Notes: a model not told the origin generated them from the letters alone. Positions 41,852 to 50,669 are shown, numbered from the stretch's first letter. The stretch: 64,000 nt of DNA from Bacteroidota bacterium (GCA_016192075.1 JACPUU010000012.1:124001-188000); one strand, 5' to 3'. Program-made: numbers and translations.

Positions 41852-43282
41852 GTGAAGCGCGCAGATACCATTGAACTGGAGATTACCGATTTTGCCTTTG
41901 GCGGAATGGGGATAGGAAAAGTTGAAACCAACGAAGGGCAGTTTATTGTCTTTGTGGAAAATGCCCTTCCGGGTCAGAAAGTGCTGACGCGGATTGCTAA
42001 AAAACGCAAAAAATACGCTGAGGGAAAATTGCTGGAAGTGCTGGAACGTTCTAAGGATGAAGTAACCGTACCGTATCAGCCGGTATCGGGGGCGCCCTAC
42101 ATTGCCCTGCCTATTGAAAAACAACGTGACTATAAAAAGACCAGTACGCTGGAACAGTATAAACGCATTGGCGGCATTCAGCAAATTGATGCCTTGTTTG
42201 ATGAATACATTGCCTCACCGGCTGATTTTAATTACCGGAATAAAATGGAGTATTCGTTTTCAACCATCCGGCAGGATCTCGAAACCGGGGCAGAACTGGA
42301 CGACCAGTTTGCACTTGGGTTTAAAACACGCGGCACCTGGTGGAAAGTAGAAAACCTGGACAAAGAAAGCGGATTGTTTGATGCCGATTTTGAAAACAAA
42401 CTCAAAGAGGTACGGATGTTCCTTGAAAAGACAGGTTTGCCGGCCTGGCATCCGCCTAAAAAAATCGGATTTTTCCGCCACCTGGTGGTACGCAAATCAT
42501 TCGATAAAAATCAATTACTCATTAACCTGGTTACCTCTTCACAAGATCTGAACCAGTTTGACCGCAAGGCTTTCACGGCATTTATGACCGCTCTTTTTGG
42601 TCCACGGCTGGCAGGTTTGCAGCATACCATCAACGATGATGTGGCCGATCGTTCCAAAATTGAAAACGGATTAAATCAGCTGCTTTACGGTGAGCCGGTT
42701 GTTCTTGAAAAATTGCTTGGGCTGCAGTTTGAAATCAGCATGGAAAGTTTTTTTCAGACCAACCCCAAAAGTGCCGAACTGCTTTATGCCAAAGCCATTC
42801 AGTATGCCCGGCAGGGTGATGATCTGAAAGGGGCTGTGTTGATGGATTTATTTTGCGGTACCGGTACCATTGGTCAGATTATGGCCTCACAAATAGAAAA
42901 CGTGAAAGTGGTTGGTGTGGATATTGTGCCTGAAGCCATTGAAGATGCCAAACGAAATGCTAAACGAAACGGTATTTCAAACATTGATTTTTTTGCGGCA
43001 GATGTCGGTAAATTTTTGGTGCAGTATCCCAACTATACCGGCAAAATTCACACCATTATGCTTGATCCGCCGCGGGCGGGGATTGCTCCAAAAACATTGC
43101 AGAAGGTGATTGATCTCAATGCCCGCCAGATTGTTTATGTGTCGTGCAATCCGGCAACACAGGCGCGTGATGCACAAACGCTGGCCGCTGCCGGGTATGA
43201 ATTAAAACGCATTTCGCTGGTTGATCAGTTTCCACATACGTCACACATTGAGGCGGTGGGATTATTTGTGAAAAACAACTGA
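41852..43282 (+). CDS. rlmD: RlmD/TrmA-family RNA (uracil-C5) methyltransferase lacking Fe-S cysteines
   Basis: A 476-residue m5U methyltransferase: TRAM domain (about 1-60), central recognition domain, and a C-terminal catalytic domain with LMDLFCGTGTIG, LDPPRAG and VSCNPAT (catalytic Cys). The family normally binds a [4Fe-4S] cluster through four cysteines, three of them in a CGGC-type motif near residue 80; here that stretch reads YQPVSGAPYIALPIEKQRDYK and the only cysteines in the whole protein are in the LFCGTG and SCNPAT motifs. The cluster is therefore absent. The target is likely U1939 or U747 of 23S rRNA. It starts with GTG. Confidence 0.88.
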   Translation: MKRADTIELEITDFAFGGMGIGKVETNEGQFIVFVENALPGQKVLTRIAKKRKKYAEGKLLEVLERSKDEVTVPYQPVSGAPYIALPIEKQRDYKKTSTLEQYKRIGGIQQIDALFDEYIASPADFNYRNKMEYSFSTIRQDLETGAELDDQFALGFKTRGTWWKVENLDKESGLFDADFENKLKEVRMFLEKTGLPAWHPPKKIGFFRHLVVRKSFDKNQLLINLVTSSQDLNQFDRKAFTAFMTALFGPRLAGLQHTINDDVADRSKIENGLNQLLYGEPVVLEKLLGLQFEISMESFFQTNPKSAELLYAKAIQYARQGDDLKGAVLMDLFCGTGTIGQIMASQIENVKVVGVDIVPEAIEDAKRNAKRNGISNIDFFAADVGKFLVQYPNYTGKIHTIMLDPPRAGIAPKTLQKVIDLNARQIVYVSCNPATQARDAQTLAAAGYELKRISLVDQFPHTSHIEAVGLFVKNN

Positions 43283-43421
43283 TTCTGTTTGCTGCAAATT
43301 CAAACCGGTTTATCTGAATTAGTTTTTAAATTTGAGTAGCAACCGGCCTCAGGGTTCAGGTGTTGAAACATGGCACAAAATCTGCTGGGTTTTTTGCCTG
43401 ATTGTATTAAATCGAAGTCTT

Positions 43422-44087
43422 ATGAAAAAACTGGTTACGCCCTTTTTATTTATCAGTCCGTTTGTGTTTGGCCAGATGGCCCTGACAGAAGCACAGGAAA
43501 TTGCCTACAAATACGAAGTAGGGTCATACAGCTACATGGAAGCGTTTAAAGGCCATGCCGGATACGGGGCGCCTCTTATACTCACTGCTGATGGCGGTGC
43601 CGCTTTTTTTGGTGATTTTTCAGATGAGCAGGGCAGCATGGGCTTGCTGGTAAAGGTTGACAAAAAGGGGCGGGAAGAATGGAAATTACAGGTACGGCCA
43701 GAGTTTGATGAACTGGAATCGCAGGCTGTTGTGCAGGATAAAAACGGAAATTATTTTGTGTTTATGCTTTCATACAATTCTGCCAAATACCGTGGCGGCT
43801 GTGAACGCGTGGTCTATGTTGATAAAACCGGAATCATTTTATGGGACAAAACGTTTGGCAGTTATGAATTGATCAATAGTCCCACCTTTTCTTACAGCCG
43901 TATTCTGGAAGATGGCCGGCTATACCTGCGTGGTCACATTGTGACAGAAAAACCGGCTGAAGGCAAAGACCCGTCTTACCTTTTCTGGGAAGGCTGGATC
44001 AGTACTACCGGTGAGTTAACGCAAAAAACCGGCGTGGTGATCGATTGGGCAAACAGTAACTGGCAGGACTGGTATAACGTGGAGTGA
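43422..44087 (+). CDS. exported protein of unknown function
   Basis: A 221-residue protein with a signal peptide (MKKLVTPFLFISPFVFGQ) and a beta-rich mature part in which phrases like LLVKVDKKGREEWKLQVRPEFDE and VVYVDKTGIILWDKTFG suggest two or three beta-propeller/PQQ-like blades. The frame is open to 43332, where the TTG lies within a TAAATTTG box (43327-43334), so the internal ATG is used. Function unknown. Confidence 0.65.
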   Translation: MKKLVTPFLFISPFVFGQMALTEAQEIAYKYEVGSYSYMEAFKGHAGYGAPLILTADGGAAFFGDFSDEQGSMGLLVKVDKKGREEWKLQVRPEFDELESQAVVQDKNGNYFVFMLSYNSAKYRGGCERVVYVDKTGIILWDKTFGSYELINSPTFSYSRILEDGRLYLRGHIVTEKPAEGKDPSYLFWEGWISTTGELTQKTGVVIDWANSNWQDWYNVE

Positions 44088-44103
44088 GGTTTTACTCGTC
44101 AGA

Positions 44104-44484
44104 TTAAGATTTAGGTTCCTTTTTTTTACCAGCTTGTTTTGCCAGCAACGTTGCAAAAATTCCAACAACCAACACAAGCACGAAAAATATAACAAGCATA
44201 GAAGCCGGAATCCATAGTCCGTTTTGCTCGTACAGTTTATGGAAATAGTCAAATTTGTTGAGGTAATTGTTGGGCAGAACAAATGCTGTAACGATCGATC
44301 CAAAAACATGAATGGTTGTAAGCGTTGCTTTGAATGTATTACCAATCGGAATTTTTTGATAGCCAAAACTCAATCCGTTCGTAATTATGTTTGCAACGTA
44401 ACCAAGTCCTACGGCAATGAGTACTGCAAAACACACCCAAAGATCATGTGGGCCATGGCTACCGGTTAATCTGAGTAATTCCAA
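44104..44484 (-). CDS. small membrane protein of unknown function
   Basis: A 126-residue protein with three membrane segments (about 14-36, 50-70, 92-115) and a basic C-terminus (KQAGKKKEPKS). No family recognised. It is convergent with the previous gene, with 16 bases between. Confidence 0.65.
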   Translation of the reverse strand: MELLRLTGSHGPHDLWVCFAVLIAVGLGYVANIITNGLSFGYQKIPIGNTFKATLTTIHVFGSIVTAFVLPNNYLNKFDYFHKLYEQNGLWIPASMLVIFFVLVLVVGIFATLLAKQAGKKKEPKS

Positions 44485-44634
44485 TTTATTTTTTGGTGTT
44501 AAAGGTAAGAGTTGGGTTGTTTTTACACGCCTTTCATAGCATTTAATTGAAAACTGTGATTGTCATTTAGTGTGTTTTGAAACTGCCTACTATACGATTT
44601 ATTGGTTCTTGACAGCTCTTCCATTTTTTAACCG

Positions 44635-44650
44635 GACCAAATTTTTGGTC
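44635..44650. repeat. GACCAAA/TTTGGTC hairpin
   Basis: A perfect 7-bp stem around two bases in the 200-base gap between two leftward genes. On the minus strand it is not followed by T residues, so I do not call it a terminator; on the plus strand TTTATACC follows. Confidence 0.4.
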
Positions 44651-44685
44651 TTTATACCTTTAATGTTTCACTAAATCCAATCCCC

Positions 44686-45672
44686 CTAAAGCATCACCAA
44701 TTCAATTTCAACCAGCGTACGGTTTTTAAATTTGTACCGCAGGTTGGCGTCTTTGTAGTTGACAACAATGGAGGCTGGCCAGGCAATACCGTCCCAAACG
44801 ACAAACGTGCTCTGCACCTGCTCCAGACTCATACCCACAGAAATGCCATTTGGCAGGCGAATTTCCGGATCACGGATCACAACTTCCTGCAAGGCTGATT
44901 CAACCGTGGTACCGCTGAACGTGATTTTTGTACCGCTGTTGCTGGTAAGTACCAGGTAATCCCAGCTGTGGGTATCGCCTTCACGCTGTGAAAAAGTAGT
45001 TTCAGTACTTTCTTTGAGTTTGAAATCAGGGTTCAGTATCCAGCTTTTAAATTCGGTAACGTTAACGTAGCGCTGCCCGAAAGCCGATGTTTTGGTATAA
45101 TCAAAGATTATTTCGCCGTTGTTGGAATAGCTGGAATCTGCTTTGGCAATAAGGTCGGTATACTGCGCTGTATTTTTAAAAACCGGAATGTTGTTTTTTA
45201 CCAGTAAATTTTCCAGTTCGGCCATTTGCTTTTCTGCTCTTGGAATCTCTTTTTCTGAAAGATTGGTTGAAAATTCGGGCAGTTTTTGAATGCTCCAGAA
45301 AACAATGCGCTGGCATTCAAAACAAATGGAGACAGACGCAACGGGTTTGCCGGTTTTGTCAAAATAAATAATACCGTGCCGCGGAATGTAACAGCCTGAA
45401 AGGCCTGCGGCGAGCATGTCAACCCCTTTTGCAAAAATGGCATTCATTTGAGAATTCAGTTCCGCTGAAAACTCCCAGCCGTCACCCAGCTTACTGGCGG
45501 CATAAATACCCTCGCGGTAAATACTGAATTCAGGTCTGTCACGCGCAGCCTCTTCACCGGTATTGAAAAGATACACCCGGGCATAGCTGTATTCAACATT
45601 CGGAAAAGTAAAACTGCCGGCATGCAGGTGTCCGGCAAGTGCCAGAATAAGGGTAATGAGAATTGGTTTCAT
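44686..45672 (-). CDS. exported protein of unknown function
   Basis: A 328-residue protein with a signal peptide (MKPILITLILALAGHLHA) and a mature region of mixed alpha/beta type with five cysteines. A C-terminal DPEIRLPNGISVGMSLEQV is reminiscent of a domain in unknown Bacteroidota proteins. Probably periplasmic. Monocistronic. Confidence 0.65.
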   Translation of the reverse strand: MKPILITLILALAGHLHAGSFTFPNVEYSYARVYLFNTGEEAARDRPEFSIYREGIYAASKLGDGWEFSAELNSQMNAIFAKGVDMLAAGLSGCYIPRHGIIYFDKTGKPVASVSICFECQRIVFWSIQKLPEFSTNLSEKEIPRAEKQMAELENLLVKNNIPVFKNTAQYTDLIAKADSSYSNNGEIIFDYTKTSAFGQRYVNVTEFKSWILNPDFKLKESTETTFSQREGDTHSWDYLVLTSNSGTKITFSGTTVESALQEVVIRDPEIRLPNGISVGMSLEQVQSTFVVWDGIAWPASIVVNYKDANLRYKFKNRTLVEIELVML

Positions 45673-45801
45673 ACATTTCGTTCGTGATCTAAATATAGTA
45701 AATTAACCCGCACCCGGGATTGAAAAACAGAAACGCCGGTAGGACTGCTATTTCAGGCTTCATTGCGTTTCTTTCAGAATGGAAATTGAAGAACGCACAA
45801 T

Positions 45802-45832
45802 TTTGAATTTAATGAAGTTGGCGTTACCTTTG
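45802..45832 (+). promoter_or_regulatory. promoter of the TPMT-like gene
   Basis: TTTG (45802-45805) and TACCTTTG (45825-45832) are 19 bases apart, a full Bacteroidota consensus. The ATG follows only four bases after the -7 box, so the transcript should be leaderless. Confidence 0.65.
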
Positions 45833-45836
45833 CTGC

Positions 45837-46409
45837 ATGCAAAAAGAATACTGGGACAAACGCTGGCAAAATCAGCAAACAGGGTGGGATGTAGGTCATA
45901 TTTCAACTCCGCTGAAAGACTATTTTGATCAGCTGACGGATAAAAAACTGAAAATTCTGATTCCAGGCTGTGGCAATGCCTATGAAGCTGAATACCTTTG
46001 GGAGCAAGGTTTTCACAACACGTTTATTGTTGAAATTTCTGAACTTGCTGTTGCTTCTTTTTTAAAGCGGTACCCCGGCTTTCCAAAGGAGCACATTTTC
46101 ACAACCGATTTTTTTAAGTTGGAAGGCCAGTTTGACCTGGTTGTTGAACAGACCTTTTTTTGTGCCATTGACCCGAAACTGAGAACGGCGTACGCACAAA
46201 AAGTGGCGCAATTATTAAAACCCGGCGGCAAACTGGTGGGGGTACTTTTTAACCGTGATTTTGAAGGCGGTCCCCCGTTTGGCGGGTGGCGTGACGAATA
46301 TATTCAGACATTCAATCCCTATTTTGAACTGAAAGTGATTGAAACAGCTTACAATTCAATTCCTCCCCGGGCGGGCACTGAATTATTTATAAAATTTCTA
46401 AAAAAGTAA
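45837..46409 (+). CDS. TPMT-family SAM-dependent methyltransferase
   Basis: A 190-residue methyltransferase of the thiopurine S-methyltransferase family. YWDKRWQNQQTGWDVGHIS at the N-terminus, motif I LIPGCGNAYEAEYLWEQG and FDLVVEQTFFCAIDP are characteristic; PPFGGWRDEYIQTF lies in the C-terminal half. Bacterial members methylate sulfur, selenium or tellurium compounds or thiocyanate-type substrates. Cytosolic. Confidence 0.88.
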   Translation: MQKEYWDKRWQNQQTGWDVGHISTPLKDYFDQLTDKKLKILIPGCGNAYEAEYLWEQGFHNTFIVEISELAVASFLKRYPGFPKEHIFTTDFFKLEGQFDLVVEQTFFCAIDPKLRTAYAQKVAQLLKPGGKLVGVLFNRDFEGGPPFGGWRDEYIQTFNPYFELKVIETAYNSIPPRAGTELFIKFLKK

Positions 46410-46437
46410 ATTCCGGCGGTATGGTCGGTTGATTTAT

Positions 46438-46445
46438 TAAATTTG
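46438..46445 (+). promoter_or_regulatory. -7 box TAAATTTG
   Basis: Exact TAnnTTTG match nine bases before the ATG at 46455. The TTG opening the longer frame at 46443 lies inside the box. Confidence 0.4.
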
Positions 46446-46454
46446 CAGCCAGTT

Positions 46455-46886
46455 ATGCCCCGAAAATTAAATCTTACCCGTTATCTCTGGTTCTGCCGGA
46501 TCTCTTTTTTCGTGGTGTATTTCTGGTTTGGAATTCTGAAATTTTTTCACGGCCTTAGTCCTGCTGAAGGGCTTGCAATGAATACGCTTGAAGAAATTAC
46601 GTTTCACACCATTCCCTGTTCGGTTTCCATCTACATTCTGGCCTCGTGGGAAGTGCTTATTGCCATCGGATTCCTGGTTAAAAAGCTGGTACGCATCACA
46701 ACCTGGCTCATGATCATTCACATGATTCTGACCTTCTCTACATTTATTTTCTTTCCCGATGAAATGTTTACCACAGCGCCTTACGGTCTGACACTGGTGA
46801 GTCAATACGTGATTAAAAACCTGGTTTTTATAAGCACCGGCCTGCTCATTCTTAAGCTGCCGCTGGAGCCGGAGAAAGAAGCCTGA
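46455..46886 (+). CDS. DoxX-like four-helix membrane protein
   Basis: A 143-residue protein with four membrane helices (about 12-32, 60-80, 86-106, 112-132) and the pattern RISFFVVYFWFGILKFFHG at the start, as in DoxX/DUF417-like proteins. Function unknown; relatives are linked to thiosulfate:quinone oxidoreductase-like or stress roles. Convergent with the GyrI-like gene. Confidence 0.65.
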   Translation: MPRKLNLTRYLWFCRISFFVVYFWFGILKFFHGLSPAEGLAMNTLEEITFHTIPCSVSIYILASWEVLIAIGFLVKKLVRITTWLMIIHMILTFSTFIFFPDEMFTTAPYGLTLVSQYVIKNLVFISTGLLILKLPLEPEKEA

Positions 46887-46890
46887 CAGG

Positions 46891-47517
46891 TCAGCAAACC
46901 GGTTCGCGAAGAATGGTTTTTAATTTTTCAGGGGCCGTTTTACGAAAATCAGAAAGGTAAATTTCATGGTGAAGACCATTTTTTACAAATTCTTTTTCAT
47001 CCATAAACGCTTTCAGTTTTTTCAGGGTATCCGGTTCTTTTTCAAAGGCACCCAGGTGAAGAATCTGTACAAAATAACTTTCAGGCAATTCAAAAAAATG
47101 TACTTTTTCTGCAGCCGGAATGTCTTTTTTGGCAAGCACCTGTGACACGGCTTCGCGCACTGATTTTGCACTTACAAATTCCGGCAGGCGGATGAGACTT
47201 CGGTAAATCCATTCGCTGCGCGGAATCAGAAGCGGTGCGGCATCCATTTGCGGATACCCGTATTTTTTTTCATCAAAACTCCATTGTCCCTCCAGTTTGG
47301 CCACTACAAAATCCTGCTGCTGTTCTTTGTGTTTGAACTTCAGTGCATAAGCTACAGCATAAAGTGCGCGCAGGTCATTGGCATATTCGGCTCCCGAAGG
47401 GTCTCCCTTTCCATCAATGGCCAGGTAACAGGCCTTGTCAAAATGAATTATCTCAGGACTGGTACTTGCCTTGTACCATTTTTTATCTGTTTTGGTAAGG
47501 TCTGTTTTGGAGGTCAT
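46891..47517 (-). CDS. GyrI-like ligand-binding protein
   Basis: A 208-residue stand-alone GyrI-like (SHS2-fold) protein: KACYLAIDGKGDPSGAEYANDLRALYAVAYALK, PLLIPRSEWIYRSLIRLPEFV, YFVQILHLGAFEKEPDTLKKLKAFMDE and LHHEIYLSDFRKTAPEKLKTILREPV match the family, including the C-terminal conserved tail. Such proteins bind hydrophobic small molecules and some are cyclopropanoid hydrolases. It follows the DinB gene at 47530 on the same strand by 12 bases and is likely co-transcribed with it. Confidence 0.85.
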   Translation of the reverse strand: MTSKTDLTKTDKKWYKASTSPEIIHFDKACYLAIDGKGDPSGAEYANDLRALYAVAYALKFKHKEQQQDFVVAKLEGQWSFDEKKYGYPQMDAAPLLIPRSEWIYRSLIRLPEFVSAKSVREAVSQVLAKKDIPAAEKVHFFELPESYFVQILHLGAFEKEPDTLKKLKAFMDEKEFVKNGLHHEIYLSDFRKTAPEKLKTILREPVC

Positions 47518-47529
47518 GGAGTTGCTGTT

Positions 47530-48030
47530 TTAAGGTTGTTGTTCGTCTGCACTTGGTCCGTAAACGCCCGGAATCGGAATATTCAGGAGGCGCAGATAAA
47601 CGCCTAATTGTGCACGGTGATGGGTGATCTGGCTGAACGCGTGACGAACGGTTTCTTGTTTGGTGTTTACAGCGTAAATCGTTTCACCTGCACGAAGGGT
47701 CCATTTTCCTTCCAGCACTTCTTCTTTGGCATTCGCCAGGTCTTCCATTGCTTTTTTCTTACAGCGATCATAAAGCGCCACCATTTCTTGTGAATTTTTG
47801 CAGTCTTCAGGATTATACGGTGAGGCATTGAAGTCGAGTTCATCGGTTGTCAGTCCCAATGAAATCCAGCCTGGCAGCTCAGCAATGTGTGTTGCCAGCA
47901 TTTTCATTTTCATACTTTTTGGATGCGGCGCCCAGTCCATTTTGTCAGCAGGCACAAGGGCCAGCATTTTACGTGTACCAACAGATTCTGCTTCGAGTTC
48001 TTTTTGAAAGGTCTCTAAAAATGTGATCAT
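47530..48030 (-). CDS. DinB-fold protein
   Basis: A 166-residue DinB-superfamily protein with candidate metal ligands His48 (LATHIAEL), and His-His in SQITHHRAQLGVYLRLLNIPIPGVYGPSADE. The C-terminal IPGVYGPSADE is typical of the DinB/YfiT proteins of Bacteroidota. It is the first gene of a pair with the GyrI-like gene, downstream of a WYL regulator on the same strand. Confidence 0.85.
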   Translation of the reverse strand: MITFLETFQKELEAESVGTRKMLALVPADKMDWAPHPKSMKMKMLATHIAELPGWISLGLTTDELDFNASPYNPEDCKNSQEMVALYDRCKKKAMEDLANAKEEVLEGKWTLRAGETIYAVNTKQETVRHAFSQITHHRAQLGVYLRLLNIPIPGVYGPSADEQQP

Positions 48031-48105
48031 AATTCTTACGATTTAAAGTTTATGACACAAAGAAAAAGAGGGGAAGTGACAACAGTATGTCAGCAGTGTT
48101 TCAGA

Positions 48106-49053
48106 TCAGCCGATTCTTTTTTTTAATTCGTTGTGGAGAACCTTTACACGGGCCTTTAGTTCGGGCGGAGAAATAATTACGGCAGAATCGCCAATCATCA
48201 GGTACCAGCGCGCCATTCCTTCAACCGATGCAGTGAGAAAGGTCATTTGTGTGGTGGTTTTTCCTTTTTTCTCTGACACAAAACCGTTGTAGTATTTTTG
48301 TTCTCCCAAATACCTGACAACCTTGTTGTCAATTTCCAGGATAATTTCAATGAGCGCTTCCTGTTGTTTTGTTTTTTGAAGAAACGACTTCAGGCTTGGA
48401 TGATTTTTTTGAAAATTGTCCGGGGTTCTTTTCAGGCTTCTGATCCGGTCTAGTCTGAAATTGCGGTAATCATTCCGCAACCGGCAATAAGCAATCAGGT
48501 GCCATCTGCCCGAACTGAAAAAAACGCCCACCGGTTCCACCTGCCGGGTTGTTAGTTCTTCAGAATGTTGCGCAAAATAGGCCATTTCAAGAATGATGGC
48601 AGAAGAAATAGCATCAATCAGCTGCTGTAAAAAAGCCACTTTGCCGGAACTATCGGGCAAAAACTGATTTTGAAGTACTTCAATGTTATTTTCAATAGTT
48701 TCCAGGTAGTTTTTTTCGGTGGCCCGTAAGATTGATTTGATTTTGAACAAGGCAGATTTATATTCGCGTTCAATACCCGTATCGGTTAGCTTTTCAATCA
48801 GTTTTTCAGCGGTCAGAAAGGCTGTGGCTTCGGGAATGGTAAATTGAACCGGTGGCAATTTGTAGCCGTCTACAATGGAGTATCCGATACCGGCCTCTGC
48901 TGAAATGGGCACACCGGTTTCTTCCAGTGCCCGTATATCCCGGTAAACGGTGCGCAGGCTGATTTCAAAACGATCTGCAATTTCTTTGGCCGTGACAATT
49001 TTTTTGGACTGTAATTGAATTAATATGGCAGAAATGCGTTCGATCCGGTTCAT
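48106..49053 (-). CDS. YafY-type HTH/WYL transcription regulator
   Basis: A 315-residue regulator: an N-terminal HTH_11 winged helix (about 4-60, IVTAKEIADRFEISLRTVYRDIRALEETGVPI), a short linker helix and a WYL domain (about 145-225) with GRWHLIAYCRLRNDYRNFRLDRIRSL, then a WCX-type C-terminal part. WYL domains sense nucleic acid or nucleotide ligands. The adjacent DinB and GyrI-like genes are plausible targets. A -7 box four bases upstream of the ATG implies a leaderless message. Confidence 0.9.
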   Translation of the reverse strand: MNRIERISAILIQLQSKKIVTAKEIADRFEISLRTVYRDIRALEETGVPISAEAGIGYSIVDGYKLPPVQFTIPEATAFLTAEKLIEKLTDTGIEREYKSALFKIKSILRATEKNYLETIENNIEVLQNQFLPDSSGKVAFLQQLIDAISSAIILEMAYFAQHSEELTTRQVEPVGVFFSSGRWHLIAYCRLRNDYRNFRLDRIRSLKRTPDNFQKNHPSLKSFLQKTKQQEALIEIILEIDNKVVRYLGEQKYYNGFVSEKKGKTTTQMTFLTASVEGMARWYLMIGDSAVIISPPELKARVKVLHNELKKRIG

Positions 49054-49057
49054 ATCC

Positions 49058-49065
49058 CAAAAATA
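49058..49065 (-). promoter_or_regulatory. -7 box TATTTTTG of the WYL regulator
   Basis: TAnnTTTG match on the minus strand ending four bases before the ATG; identical to the boxes at 6886 and 18053. Confidence 0.5.
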
Positions 49066-49192
49066 GTGTAAAAAGCAAGACCTTAATATGCATTGATCTG
49101 GTTGTATTTAGCGGTTACTTTTACAAAAAGCAGACATAAAAAGGTACTATTAAGCCAACGGTGGAATAGTTTTTGTCGTCTTTTAATAAAAG

Positions 49193-49200
49193 AAAGGAGG
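49193..49200 (+). promoter_or_regulatory. strong Shine-Dalgarno sequence AAAGGAGG
   Basis: A full anti-16S match five bases before the ATG at 49206. This is unusual in the window, where nearly all starts lack one, and it decides the start over the ATG at 49173. Confidence 0.7.
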
Positions 49201-49205
49201 TTTGT

Positions 49206-49550
49206 ATGACTTTTGGAGAAAGAGTAGCTGCCGTCCATCTCATGCAGCGGTTTGTGAGAATGAGCAGAATTTTGCTTCCGCTCTATTCAAGTCTGGTTTA
49301 TAAAAATAACCTGACCCGTTCAGAAAAACGGAAACTGGACCGTATTCAATCGGTCTATGAAAATTTCCATGCGAATCCTGAGGCATCTCAATACCTGATT
49401 GATTCCGATATTCTTCGTTTGATTCAACAGGTTTATACAACGCTTGTGTCCAAAGAGGGTGAATCACCCGAAAGTTTTTTTGCCTACAATGCGTTTATCA
49501 AAGAGAGTGACCGCCTGATTGCTGCGTGGGACCGTCAGCAGATGAACTGA
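49206..49550 (+). CDS. small helical protein of unknown function
   Basis: A 114-residue, mostly alpha-helical protein (VAAVHLMQRFVRMSRILLPLY, RSEKRKLDRIQSVYENFH, DSDILRLIQQVYTTLVSKEG) with no recognised domain or export signal. A consensus Shine-Dalgarno fixes its start and suggests strong translation. It is divergent from the WYL regulator, which could control it. Confidence 0.65.
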   Translation: MTFGERVAAVHLMQRFVRMSRILLPLYSSLVYKNNLTRSEKRKLDRIQSVYENFHANPEASQYLIDSDILRLIQQVYTTLVSKEGESPESFFAYNAFIKESDRLIAAWDRQQMN

Positions 49551-49552
49551 TT

Positions 49553-49774
49553 TTAACCAATTAGATTACACCGGTATCCTGATTGCAGCAAGTAATCCTG
49601 AATGCGTTCAACATCGGGTTCAAACCCTTCTACACGCAAAATGTGGTCACAATCATCCAGGTCAAAATTAATGCGAAGTGCCGGATAAATTTCCTGAAGT
49701 TCAGACAGAATCCGGGTTGCATCAGTGATGTTTTCTACGTTGGTTTTAAATATTTCAACGGTTTGTCTGATCAT
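49553..49774 (-). CDS. small HMA-like/ferredoxin-fold protein of unknown function
   Basis: A 73-residue protein with a beta-alpha-beta-beta-alpha-beta hydrophobic pattern (VEIFKTNV, ATRILSELQEIYPAL, RINFDLDDCDHILRVEGF, RIQDYLLQSGYRCNLI) like heavy-metal-associated or ACT-like folds, but the CxxC metal motif is absent. It ends two bases from the convergent helical protein gene. Confidence 0.55.
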   Translation of the reverse strand: MIRQTVEIFKTNVENITDATRILSELQEIYPALRINFDLDDCDHILRVEGFEPDVERIQDYLLQSGYRCNLIG

Positions 49775-49831
49775 GTATTGGTGGGGGTGAATAAGTGATT
49801 GACGTTGATTTTTCAGGGTTGTAAATTCAAT

Positions 49832-50236
49832 TCAGATGTGGCAATGCAGCAGCCAGTTTTTTCCAAATTTATCGGTCAGGTTTCCTACCAGTACGCCGGG
49901 CAATCCAGGCTCTGGGTTTTTTAGCTGAGCAGCCGGATCGGCCAGTTTTTTAATGAACTGATTCATTTCATCAGGGTCACTGCAGTGGATCAGCAAGGCA
50001 ACTGAATTTCCTTCAATTAAGCCGTGATCCGGCACCAGGTCTGTTGCCATCAGGGTAAACTTTTCGGTTGTCAGTGAAGCATGCAGAATGTAGTTTTTAA
50101 CTTCGTCCGGCATTGTGCGGCTAAGTGGCGAATCAGCCAGTGTTTGCAGATACAGTTCTCCCCCAAGGCAGTCACGGTAAAAAAGCATGGCCTCACGGCA
50201 ATTGCCGTTAAATGTAAGATAGGGTGTTACGTACAT
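49832..50236 (-). CDS. PhnB-like VOC family protein
   Basis: A 134-residue vicinal-oxygen-chelate protein of the PhnB/3-demethylubiquinone methyltransferase-like subfamily: YLTFNGNCREAMLFYRDCLGGELYL, LMATDLVPDHGLIEGNSVALLIHCSDPDE and LTDKFGKNWLLHCH. Start choice: Met13 of the longer frame, which leaves a 7-base gap to the upstream VOC gene instead of a 29-base overlap and matches family N-termini. Substrate unknown. Confidence 0.82.
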   Translation of the reverse strand: MYVTPYLTFNGNCREAMLFYRDCLGGELYLQTLADSPLSRTMPDEVKNYILHASLTTEKFTLMATDLVPDHGLIEGNSVALLIHCSDPDEMNQFIKKLADPAAQLKNPEPGLPGVLVGNLTDKFGKNWLLHCHI

Positions 50237-50243
50237 GGAGCTG

Positions 50244-50669
50244 TCAGGCATTTTCCAATGTCTTGATGTCAAATTTTTTCATTTGCATAAAGGCCTGCAT
50301 CACACGCTGACTTTTTTCAGGATTACTCATCAGTTTACCCAAAACAGCCGGTACAATTTGCCACGACAAACCAAATTTATCTTTCAGCCAGCCGCATCTG
50401 CCTTCTGAACCTCCATCTTTGGTAAGGCTGTTCCAGTAGTAGTCAATTTCATCCTGGGTATCGCATTCAACAACAAAAGACACAGACTCGTTGAACTTAA
50501 AATCCGGTCCGCCGTTCAGGCACATAAATTTCTGGCCGTTTATTTCAAAAATCACCACCATGGGATTTTCAGAAGTAATGCGGGCATTTTTAAAAACAGA
50601 ACAGTAATAGGTTGCTGCTTCTTTTGCTTTGGCATCAAACCAAAAGCAGGGATAAATTTCTTTTTTCAT
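50244..50669 (-). CDS. PhnB-like VOC family protein
   Basis: A 141-residue VOC protein (EIYPCFWFDAKAKEAATYYCSVF, FMCLNGGPDFKFNESVSFVVECDTQDEIDYYWNSL, GWLKDKFGLSWQIVPAVLGKLM) of the 3-demethylubiquinone-9 3-methyltransferase-like group. It is followed closely by a second VOC gene, so the two are likely co-transcribed. No catalytic role is known for most members. Confidence 0.87.
   Translation of the reverse strand: MKKEIYPCFWFDAKAKEAATYYCSVFKNARITSENPMVVIFEINGQKFMCLNGGPDFKFNESVSFVVECDTQDEIDYYWNSLTKDGGSEGRCGWLKDKFGLSWQIVPAVLGKLMSNPEKSQRVMQAFMQMKKFDIKTLENA

Noticed and set aside
44635-44650. Terminator for the exported protein at 44686-45672
   Set aside because: The hairpin is followed by A residues, not T residues, on the minus strand.
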